From Alistipes sp. (GTDB taxonomy: Bacteria > Bacteroidota > Bacteroidia > Bacteroidales > Rikenellaceae), in the NCBI GenBank assembly GCA_021201825.1, contig JAJQED010000018.1, positions 1 to 41,275 on the forward strand: a stretch of 41,275 nt of DNA, read 5' to 3'. The translations under genes and the position numbers were made by a program. The notes under the pieces were generated by a model. That model saw nothing but the letters and a program-made list of their open reading frames with translations, ran no database searches and had not been told where the DNA came from. Positions 32,571-39,589 of this stretch are shown in pieces. Every line of letters begins with the position of its first letter. The stretch's first letter is position 1.

Positions 32571-34301
32571 ATGAAAACCACAGTTTCGATCGGCAGGGCG
32601 TTAGCGGCGGCCGGGATGCTTTTCCTGGGTGCCTGCAACGATTCCAAAGAGATCGTCGAAACGTCCGGCGCGCCGGTCATCGTCTTCGATTCCGACAGCC
32701 ATGTTTACACGGTCAAGGTAAACCGGGACCTCTTGCTGGAACCGGAAGTTATCAATAACCAGAACGCCACCTACCGCTGGCTGATGAACGGCGTTACGGT
32801 AGGCCGGGAGCAAACCTACCTGTTCAATTCCCAGGACACGGGGGAATTTTTCCTGGCGTTCGAGGTCACGAACCCTTACGATACGGTGCTCGAGGAGGTG
32901 CGTATCGACGTTGTGGAAAAGCAGCTGCCGCTGATCTCGATGGCCGTGCCCGAGGGCGGGTTCATCCTGCAAGCGGGAACGTCACGGGAGTTCACACCCG
33001 TAGTGCAAAACGATGGACAGGCGACTTTCGCATGGTATGTCGATGATGAAAAAGCGGCGTCCACCAAAGACTATATCTTCACCTCTGACCGGGTAGGTGA
33101 ATATACCGTGAGGTTCCGTGCCGAGAACGAGGACGGCTCGCACGAAGTGCAGTTCGGCATCAGCGTGCGCGAAGCGGGGGATATGCCGTTCACATGGGAA
33201 TGGGAAGCGCTGGAGTATAACATGACGGCCGGCCGTACCATAGTGCTCTCCCCGGTATCGGTCTCCAACGCGTTCGACGCCACTTATGTATGGCAGGTGA
33301 ACGGGACCGAAGCCCAGAGGGCCACCTCTCCCGGTTTCTCTTTTACCCCCTCCGCGCCGGGCATATACCTGCTGGCGGCGACCATGCAAAACGAGTACCT
33401 CGCTTTAACGGAAACGTTCACGGTCAACGTCTACGACAACGAAGACGGCTACCGGCGGGATATAACCGCGAGTAGCAGCACGGATGCAACGGAAGTCCTG
33501 GAGTTCCGTCCCGCCCCGGGACAGTATGTCAACAGCTATCCCGGGACACTAAGCGGGACCCCGGCCGATATGCAGCAAGCCTGTGATCTGGCCCTCCAAA
33601 GGATCAACGACCGCGAGTACGTTTCGCTCGGGGCTTTCGGTGGCTATATCGTCGTGAAATTCGACCATAGCATAATAAACGACGGCGGCTACAACCTGCA
33701 GTTACTCGGCAACGCGTTCGACGGTTCGTCCGAACCGGGTATCGTCTGGGTGATGCAGGACGAGAACGGCAACGGCGAACCCGACGATACGTGGTACGAA
33801 CTCAAGGGCAGCGAACACCGCCTGCCGGGCACCGTTTACGATTATACGGTCACCTATTACAAACCAGAAGAGGCCGACGGAATGCCGTGTATCTGGGTGG
33901 ATAACCTCGGAAACCAGGGCACGGTAGATGCTAACCGGTACCATAGCCAGCCATTATATCCCGGCTGGATAACGACCGATTCCTATACCCTGCGGGGTAC
34001 CCGCCTCGAGGACCGCACCGTACTGCTCGGGGCCAATTGGTACCTCGGCTCTTTCGACTGGGGATATGCCGACAATTACGGGCAGGACCGGCTCACGGAC
34101 GATGAGAACCTGCAGGCCGGGGTCAGCCCGAACCACTTCCGTATAAGCGACGCGGTAGACCGCAACGGCAACCCGGTGCACCTGAAATACATCGATTTCG
34201 TCAAGGTGCAGACCGGGGTACAGGCCAAGGCCGGCTGGCTCGGGGAGGTGTCCACCGAAGTATTCGGCTTGCGGGACTACAATATGATCAAGCAAAAATA
34301 G
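32571..34301 (+). CDS. Cell-surface PKD-like lipoprotein of a B12-regulated operon
   Basis: 576 residues. Signal peptide with lipobox LGAC (Cys22) and following acidic residues (NDSKE), so likely surface-exposed. Three Ig/PKD-like beta modules (about 30-115, 118-205, 210-290; each with a W.V-type strand such as YRWLMNG, FAWYVDD, YVWQVNG). The C-terminal ~280-residue domain has DENGNGEPDDTWYEL, an acidic loop resembling a calcium site. Proteins of this layout accompany corrinoid transporters in Bacteroidetes. Second gene after the riboswitch. Function presumed corrinoid or ligand capture, unproven. Confidence 0.82.
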   Translation: MKTTVSIGRALAAAGMLFLGACNDSKEIVETSGAPVIVFDSDSHVYTVKVNRDLLLEPEVINNQNATYRWLMNGVTVGREQTYLFNSQDTGEFFLAFEVTNPYDTVLEEVRIDVVEKQLPLISMAVPEGGFILQAGTSREFTPVVQNDGQATFAWYVDDEKAASTKDYIFTSDRVGEYTVRFRAENEDGSHEVQFGISVREAGDMPFTWEWEALEYNMTAGRTIVLSPVSVSNAFDATYVWQVNGTEAQRATSPGFSFTPSAPGIYLLAATMQNEYLALTETFTVNVYDNEDGYRRDITASSSTDATEVLEFRPAPGQYVNSYPGTLSGTPADMQQACDLALQRINDREYVSLGAFGGYIVVKFDHSIINDGGYNLQLLGNAFDGSSEPGIVWVMQDENGNGEPDDTWYELKGSEHRLPGTVYDYTVTYYKPEEADGMPCIWVDNLGNQGTVDANRYHSQPLYPGWITTDSYTLRGTRLEDRTVLLGANWYLGSFDWGYADNYGQDRLTDDENLQAGVSPNHFRISDAVDRNGNPVHLKYIDFVKVQTGVQAKAGWLGEVSTEVFGLRDYNMIKQK

Positions 34302-34323
34302 ACCATCGAATAAAAAGCGATTT

Positions 34324-34377
34324 AGCGGCCGCCGCCCGCAACGGTTTTGCCATAACTTTTAAACGGCGGCGGCCGCT
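34324..34377 (+). repeat. Long GC-rich inverted repeat within the B12 operon
   Basis: Perfect 13-bp arms AGCGGCCGCCGCC (34324-34336) and its complement (34365-34377) around a 28-nt loop; both arms contain the 8-bp palindrome GCGGCCGC. It sits 23 nt after the PKD gene stop and 25 nt before the DUF6580 start. Followed by CCTTTTAAAA, a poor U-tract, so an attenuator or mRNA-end stabiliser is possible. Confidence 0.7.
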
Positions 34378-34401
34378 GATCCTTTTAAAACATTAACCAT
34401 T

Positions 34402-34965
34402 ATGAAAAAGATACGACTGCGCTACACCGTATTGGGGCTGATTATCCTGCTGGCGGCCGTCAGCAGGCTGATACCCCATCCGGCCAATTTCGCTCCCGTC
34501 GGGGCTATGGCGCTTTTCGGCGCCGCATATTATTCCAGGCGGTCGCTGGCCTACCTGATACAGGTAGCGGCCATGTACATGAGCGACCTGCTGATAAACA
34601 ACACCATGTATGTCCATTATTTCGACGGGTTCGTATGGATGCACCCCGGAGCCTGTTTCACTTACGGGGCCATGGCGCTTATGGTCCTTGGCGGGGAGCT
34701 CGTCCTTAAAAGGGTGACCGCCGGCCGGGTACTCGCAGCTTCGCTTGCCGCCTCGGTGATATTCTTTGCCGTCTCCAATTTCGGGGCATGGGTAAGCTAC
34801 CCGATGTACACCAAAGACCTGCACGGACTCTTGATGTGCTACACGGCCGGGATACCGTTCTTAAAGAACACCCTCATGGGCGACCTGTTCTACTGCACCG
34901 TTATGTTCGGCGGTTTCGAGCTGGTGCAGAGGCGGGTTCCGTCGCTCAAACCTGCCCGACTCTAA
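34402..34965 (+). CDS. DUF6580 membrane protein, putative ECF transporter S component
   Basis: 187 residues with about five or six hydrophobic segments. The N-terminal RYTVLGLIILLAAVSRLIPHPANFAPVGAMALFGAAY is the hallmark of DUF6580, proposed to be substrate-binding components of energy-coupling-factor type vitamin transporters. Position behind a cobalamin riboswitch suggests a role in corrinoid or precursor uptake across the inner membrane. No ECF ATPase or T component is in the window. Confidence 0.82.
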   Translation: MKKIRLRYTVLGLIILLAAVSRLIPHPANFAPVGAMALFGAAYYSRRSLAYLIQVAAMYMSDLLINNTMYVHYFDGFVWMHPGACFTYGAMALMVLGGELVLKRVTAGRVLAASLAASVIFFAVSNFGAWVSYPMYTKDLHGLLMCYTAGIPFLKNTLMGDLFYCTVMFGGFELVQRRVPSLKPARL

Positions 34966-34971
34966 AAGGGA

Positions 34972-35550
34972 GTGTTCACCACCGAGACCGTTATCAAAAC
35001 CACGGATGCCGGAGAGTATATCCGGCATTTCCATGACCGTGAACGCTTTATAGGTTACTGTCGCAGCTGCGAAAACTACGGCACGGTATGGGTTTGTCCG
35101 CCGTACGGCTTCGACTGCATGGATATGTTACGCGGGCTGGACTGGGTCCATATTGTCGGCACCCGGACCTTACTCGACGAAAAGGTGCGGCACAGTCCGC
35201 AAAACGCCGCGCACCAGAAAGAGCTGTCGTATGAGGTGATGGCCCGGGCCCGCCGGGACATAGACTGGCGCCTGTTGGAACTGGAGAAGCGGTACCCCGG
35301 CAGCCGGGCGTTCTTTGCCGGCAGTTGTTTTTTGTGCCGCAAAGAGGATTGCACCCGGCGCACCGGCAAACCGTGCATCCGGCCGGAGAGCGCCCGCTCC
35401 TCCATCGAGGCCTACGGATTCGATGTGGCCCGGACGGCATCGCAGCTGCTCGGGATAGAGATGAAATGGAGCGACAGGCTCGTACTGCCTGAATACTTCA
35501 CCCTCGTCAGCGCCTTGTTTTCCACCGAACGGGAAATAGAGTGGCCGTAA
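34972..35550 (+). CDS. DUF2284 cysteine-rich putative metal-binding protein
   Basis: 192 residues, cytoplasmic. Two Cys clusters: GYCRSCENYGTVWVCPPYGFDC near residue 30-50 and AGSCFLCRKEDCTRRTGKPC near 116-135, the DUF2284 pattern thought to bind metal or an Fe-S cluster. The start is a GTG at 34972, 6 nt after the DUF6580 stop. Last gene of the B12-controlled operon, convergent with the DUF4625 gene (7 nt between stops). Function unknown; a role in cobalt or corrinoid handling fits the context. Confidence 0.8.
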   Translation: MFTTETVIKTTDAGEYIRHFHDRERFIGYCRSCENYGTVWVCPPYGFDCMDMLRGLDWVHIVGTRTLLDEKVRHSPQNAAHQKELSYEVMARARRDIDWRLLELEKRYPGSRAFFAGSCFLCRKEDCTRRTGKPCIRPESARSSIEAYGFDVARTASQLLGIEMKWSDRLVLPEYFTLVSALFSTEREIEWP

Positions 35551-35557
35551 GCGGCCC

Positions 35558-35989
35558 CTATTCCGCTTCCACAAGGAGCAGGTCCCGGGCAACGACAGTC
35601 TCGTTACCCGACGCGTCGAAGCACCATACCACAAGGTGGTATTCTCCCGAGATTGCATCCTCCGGGACCGGGATATAATGCTCCACGGTCTTATCTTTTT
35701 CGCCCGCGATCTCCCAGCCCTGTTGGTAATAAAAATAGCTGGTACCTCCGTCCCGGGTATGGTGGTGGTTGTCAGAATTGTCGTGTATCTCTATCGTGTA
35801 GGATGCAAGCATTTCTTTGTCCGAGAACCGGGCATGGACGTAAAGGTCGGTGCCGACCGTGATACGGGCCCCGTCCGACGGGGAAATAACGTTGACGGCC
35901 GGCGGGGTGGTGTCCCCGTCGTTATCACTGCATGAGAAAAGTGCAAATGTCAATGCGACGGTTATGGATATAAAAAGATCGGTTTTCAT
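35558..35989 (-). CDS. DUF4625 lipoprotein
   Basis: 143 residues. Lipobox LFSC (Cys20) followed by SDNDGD, an acidic surface-export signal. One DUF4625 domain (about 27-140): PPAVNVISPSDGARI, a His-rich strand pair with DNSDNHHHTRDGG, and HYIPVPEDAISGEYHLVVWCFDASGNE. The HHH cluster may bind metal. Its ATG overlaps the TonB-dependent receptor stop by 4 nt, so they are coupled; it likely acts as the receptor's accessory surface protein. Confidence 0.85.
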   Translation of the reverse strand: MKTDLFISITVALTFALFSCSDNDGDTTPPAVNVISPSDGARITVGTDLYVHARFSDKEMLASYTIEIHDNSDNHHHTRDGGTSYFYYQQGWEIAGEKDKTVEHYIPVPEDAISGEYHLVVWCFDASGNETVVARDLLLVEAE

Positions 35990-38151
35990 CTCGTACTCGT
36001 TTTAAAAGGTATTTTTATCGTCAGCTGGAAATTCCTGCCCGGCTCGGGTATCTCCACATGCCGGTAGAAGCTCAAATGGTTGTAATATTTGCGGTCAAGT
36101 ATATTGCCGCACAAAAGGGTGATCTCTACCGGTTGCCTGCCGACCGTCAGATCGAGCGAAGCCCCGGCATTCAAGAGGTTGGCCCCGGGTGTCGGGGCTT
36201 CGTTGCGGGCTACGCGGTCCTGCCGCGCGATGGTGTGCATCTCGACATAGGCGCCGTAACGCCCTGCTCTCCATGACAGGGTGTTGCGCATGGCCGGGGG
36301 CGGGGAAAAGGAGACCGGTATCCGGTCGTCCCTGTTGCGGGTATAGACGTAATCGCCCGTAAACGAGTAGCCGAACCCTCCCGGCAGGGGAAACTCCACC
36401 GAAAGCTCCGCCCCGGCGAACAGCGCCCTCACCCCGGTATAGGCGTACACCTGCCCGGAGTGGGGCAGCAGCGACCACTCGCCCGTGGGGCGCAGGTAGA
36501 TATAGTTATTGTAGAGGCTTGCGAACGGCGACACCTGGATGGATATCACGCCGTTATCGAACCCATAGCCTGCGTCCGCCTGCCAGCCTTTTTCCGACCC
36601 GAGGCCCGGGTCGCCCCGCTCGTGCCTGAACGTGGCGTGGTGGACGCCGTTGGAGGCCAGTTCGTTCGCGCCGGGCAGCCGGAAACTGCGCCCGACGTTG
36701 AACTTCACCGTGTGGGCCTGCGCCGGGGTCCATATGAAACCCGCCGAAGCCGACACGTCGCCGAACGTCTTATCCACGGCGTAGCTTCTCCACCGGTAGC
36801 TGTCCACGGTCCCGGCCGGATATCCCGCCTGCAACAGGTATTCGGCCAGGTAACCGTCCTCGAATACGGATATGTTTACCCTGCCGTAGTCGTAACGCAC
36901 CCCGCCCGTTAGGGTGAACTGCCGCGAAACGTTCCACGTGGCTATCCAGTAGATCCCGGCCGTCAGCCGGGTATATTCCGGCAGGAGGAACGAATAGCCC
37001 CCGATGCGGTTATCCTGGTACTGCACGTCCAGCCCGAGGGTATGTTCCCGGCCGGAGGGGCCGAAACAGCGCGCCCGGACGGTGGCGCTCAAAGTATGCA
37101 GGTCGAAGAACAACTCCCTGTCCGGGTCACGTTCCGGCGCGGGCTGGTCGGGGTAATGGGTATGGAAGCGGCTCATCTCATAGCGGCGGTTGTTCTGGTA
37201 CCCCAGATCGAGCGAGGCTATCCACCGCTTCCACGAATACTGCTGGCGGGTGGTGAATTTCAGGTGGTTCACCGTATTGTAGGGCAGTTCGATGTTCCGG
37301 TAGCTCCCGTCGTGTTCCAATACCGAGAGGTCGGGGATGCCGTGCGCCCCGGGAAAGAACCCGGTCTTCTGGTAGGCGTTGCTCACCGCATAACTCATAT
37401 AGTAGCGGGCGGCCCGGTATTCGGCAAGCAGGGATGCGTCCCGTTCGTACCCGGCCGTATTTTTCAGCCGGCCTCCGTGCACGGGGATCTTGCGGGTCAG
37501 GTAGACCACGGTATCCGTGGGCACGCGGTAATCCCCGAAGTGCTGTTCGCTGTAGCGCGCCCGCACGTGCCACCGGCCCTGTTTCATCCCTGCCATAAGG
37601 GAGGCGGCCACCGTCCCGTTGACCGACTTGCCGAACAGCACCGCCTCGCCGAACCAGCCGTCCCCGGCGGGCGGAGGCGCCGGCAGGACCTCGATCGCGC
37701 CGCCCATCGCGTCGCTCCCGTACATGAGCGACGAGGGGCCCTTGCGCACCACCACCCGCCCGGCATTGAAAGCATCCATCTCCAGCCCGTGGTCCGCGCC
37801 CCACTGCTGGCCTTCCTGCTTGACGCCGTTCTCCAGTACGGCAATACGGTTGAAGCCCATACCCCGGATCACCGGTTTCGAGAAGCCCGACCCGATATCC
37901 ATGGAACGGACGCCCGGGATATGCCCCAGCGCCTGAACGAGGTTGCCCGTGAAATATTCGCGCAGGAATCCGCTGTCTGCCACTTCGATACCCAGCGGCG
38001 ACGATAACCGCTGCCGGGCGGCAAAGGTAGTCTGGACGGTAACCCCGTCGATGTCGACCTGCCGCAGGCTGTCGGCCTGCTGTGCGGACGCACCGGGACC
38101 GGGCGGCCAAACAAGCGCCAGCAGTATTCCCGCTATATTGCGGAACTGCAT
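35986..38151 (-). CDS. TonB-dependent outer-membrane receptor
   Basis: 721 residues: signal peptide (ASAQ|Q near 24), plug domain with IPGVRSMDIGSGFSKPVIRGM, RIAVLENGVKQ and VVVRKGPSSLMYGSDAMGGAIEVL, then a 22-strand-type barrel ending in a terminal basic tail (FKTSTR). No N-terminal carboxypeptidase-like domain or SusD partner, so not a Sus-type glycan receptor. The plug loop QQWGADHGLEMD recalls the loop of zinc/siderophore receptors such as ZnuD. With the His-rich protein upstream and DUF4625 downstream, metal import, perhaps zinc, is the best guess. Confidence 0.9.
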   Translation of the reverse strand: MQFRNIAGILLALVWPPGPGASAQQADSLRQVDIDGVTVQTTFAARQRLSSPLGIEVADSGFLREYFTGNLVQALGHIPGVRSMDIGSGFSKPVIRGMGFNRIAVLENGVKQEGQQWGADHGLEMDAFNAGRVVVRKGPSSLMYGSDAMGGAIEVLPAPPPAGDGWFGEAVLFGKSVNGTVAASLMAGMKQGRWHVRARYSEQHFGDYRVPTDTVVYLTRKIPVHGGRLKNTAGYERDASLLAEYRAARYYMSYAVSNAYQKTGFFPGAHGIPDLSVLEHDGSYRNIELPYNTVNHLKFTTRQQYSWKRWIASLDLGYQNNRRYEMSRFHTHYPDQPAPERDPDRELFFDLHTLSATVRARCFGPSGREHTLGLDVQYQDNRIGGYSFLLPEYTRLTAGIYWIATWNVSRQFTLTGGVRYDYGRVNISVFEDGYLAEYLLQAGYPAGTVDSYRWRSYAVDKTFGDVSASAGFIWTPAQAHTVKFNVGRSFRLPGANELASNGVHHATFRHERGDPGLGSEKGWQADAGYGFDNGVISIQVSPFASLYNNYIYLRPTGEWSLLPHSGQVYAYTGVRALFAGAELSVEFPLPGGFGYSFTGDYVYTRNRDDRIPVSFSPPPAMRNTLSWRAGRYGAYVEMHTIARQDRVARNEAPTPGANLLNAGASLDLTVGRQPVEITLLCGNILDRKYYNHLSFYRHVEIPEPGRNFQLTIKIPFKTSTR

Positions 38152-38201
38152 AATTTATTACGATCGTTTTCGGTTGGAATAATACCGGCTGTGCCGGAAC
38201 C

Positions 38202-38558
38202 TTAAGAGACATCACACCACGGGGGAGGGCCCCGGGAACCGGGCCGAACCGGATGGCCGGAGAACTGCGGCCGCACGGGTTCGACGAACCGGTAATCTGC
38301 GGGGACGGGGACAAACGTCACGACGACCGGGACCGTGCCAACGAACGGGGCGAGATGGAAACGGCAAACCGGACAGGTATCCGGGTCGTGTTCGTCCGCA
38401 GGGTCCTGTTCGTCCGCAGGGTGCTGTTCGTCCGCAGGGTGCTGTTCGTGGCCGTGGCAACAGTCGGCCGTATGGCAAAGGCCCGTATGCTGCCACAGGT
38501 GGACCGTCTGGCCCGCATACGGGAACAGCAGGAGCCCGGCCAGAAGCCAGCCCCACAA
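38202..38558 (-). CDS. Small His/Cys-rich membrane-anchored protein with hexapeptide repeats
   Basis: 118 residues. One N-terminal hydrophobic helix (WGWLLAGLLLFPYAG), then a metal-ligand-rich segment: HLWQHTGLCHTADCCHGHEQ, three near-identical HPADEQ-type hexapeptides, HDPDTCPVCRFHL, then a Pro-rich tail. The TCPVCRFHL box resembles DUF2946-like proteins. Start is a TTG at 38558 behind AGGAGG with a short 3-nt spacing; the frame is open ~17 codons further up, so the start is uncertain. First gene of the receptor operon. Probably a periplasm-facing metal-binding protein. Confidence 0.7.
   Translation of the reverse strand: MWGWLLAGLLLFPYAGQTVHLWQHTGLCHTADCCHGHEQHPADEQHPADEQDPADEHDPDTCPVCRFHLAPFVGTVPVVVTFVPVPADYRFVEPVRPQFSGHPVRPGSRGPPPWCDVS
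38388..38450 (-). repeat. Tandem 18-bp coding repeat
   Basis: About 3.4 copies of an 18-bp unit (plus-strand CTGTTCGTCCGCAGGGTG) encoding (H/Q)(H/D)PADE-type hexapeptides in the His-rich protein. Copies are almost identical, so copy number may vary by slippage without frame loss. Confidence 0.85.
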
Positions 38559-38591
38559 GATCCTCCTATGGTCTTTACCCGTTACAGCCCG

Positions 38592-38621
38592 TAAATTTAC
38601 GCTTTTTAAGCGTCATACAAA
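38592..38621 (-). promoter_or_regulatory. Promoter with embedded palindrome for the metal-receptor operon
   Basis: Minus strand TTTG (38618-38621), 18-nt spacer, TAAATTTA (38592-38599; 7 of 8). The spacer holds the perfect inverted repeat ACGCTT-AAA-AAGCGT (38599-38613). A repressor bound there would block polymerase, as expected of Fur/Zur-type control. Confidence 0.55.
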
Positions 38622-38639
38622 ACCGGTGCACCCGAATTA

Positions 38640-39380
38640 GACAGGATGTCATTGCGAAGCTCATCATCACCCGTCATTGCGAGGAGCGGAGCGACGCGGT
38701 AATATCACTGGAAAAGAAATAGGAGGAGATTGCTTCGGGCTTTCAGCCCTCGCAATGACGGGAAAGGAGAAGAGATTGCTTTACTGCGTTCGCAATGACA
38801 AAAAATGCATCATTGCGAGGAGCGTAGTGACGCGGCAATCTAAATGGAAACGTAATGACCGAGATTGCTTCACTGCGTTCGCAATGACAAAAAATGCGTC
38901 ATTGCGAGGAGTATGGCGACGAAGCAATCTAAATGGAAACGAGATCTCCTGTCCCGGCAGAGCCGGGAATTATCCGCCATTTTCGCCGGGGCAGGATAAA
39001 AGTCGCAAGAGGGAGATCACCCGAACTACCATGTAGTGAGGGAAGCTCCCGGGAGCGACGCCTGACCCCGGCGAGGCGGTGTCTTTTGCTCCACTTTTGG
39101 ACAAGCAAAAGTGGAAAAAGAAATGAAAGGATGATGCGCAAGGCATTAACGACTGTAATTGCGAGAAGTGACGCGAAAGGGCACTCAATTGCAACCCTGC
39201 CGTCATTGTGAGGAGCGGAGCGACGCGGCAATCTAACTGGAAACGCAATGACCGAGATTGCTTCGGGCTTTTCAGCCCTCGCAATGACGAGGGAGAGGAG
39301 ATTGCTTCTCTGGCGTTCGCAATGACGGAACGGGAAGGTTCGCAAAGACGAAAGAATGTTAGCAATGACGGGAATAGCAA
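38640..39380. repeat. Cluster of palindromic dispersed repeats
   Basis: Repeated half-units of the type GTCATTGCGAGGAGCG(G/T)AG(C/T)GACG, GGCAATCT and GATTGCTTC...CGCAATGACG face each other. Units lie at about 38672-38761, 38808-38888, 38896-38935 (partial) and 39201-39290, with extra right halves at 38773-38799 and 39298-39328. Each full unit is 80-90 bp with inverted ends and a GGGCTTT-CAGCCC type inner hairpin. Resembles REP/MITE-like elements found across Bacteroidetes. No transposase. Confidence 0.85.
38940..39140. repeat. Second repeat-like segment inside the cluster
   Basis: Different sequence between palindromic units, with GGAAGCTCCCGGGAGC and a perfect 9-bp inverted repeat CCACTTTTG-GACAAG-CAAAAGTGG (39091-39114). 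Short frames here show no family resemblance. Probably the remnant of another dispersed non-coding element. Confidence 0.4.
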
Positions 39381-39558
39381 CGCGACGAAAGAATCAAACC
39401 CCGTCGCAAGTTATCGCGTCTCGACCGCTGTGGCGGCACATCAGTCAGACCACGAAGTTAATTTTGGCCCGGTTTATACTGGAAACGAGAATATTTACCT
39501 ATTTTTATCCTTACCGTTACGGTCTGCGCACCGCCGCATCCCGTGCGGTTACATTTTG

Positions 39559-39566
39559 TAACTTTG
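39559..39566 (+). promoter_or_regulatory. -7 element of the DUF6377 regulator gene
   Basis: TAACTTTG (exact TAnnTTTG match) 23 nt upstream of the ATG at 39590. It places the start downstream of the long open frame that begins inside the repeat cluster. No -33 TTTG. Confidence 0.5.
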
Positions 39567-39589
39567 CCGTGAAATACCGACGAACCCCA

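Noticed and set aside
37042-38314. Long open frames over the TonB-dependent receptor in other frames
   Set aside because: Shadows of the receptor; the receptor frame has plug and barrel motifs throughout.
38640-39380. CRISPR array
   Set aside because: Units are palindromic 80-90 bp elements with variable spacing and no uniform spacers; no cas genes.
38677-39380. Several short open frames in the repeat cluster
   Set aside because: They run across repeat boundaries, occur on both strands and have no promoter or family resemblance.
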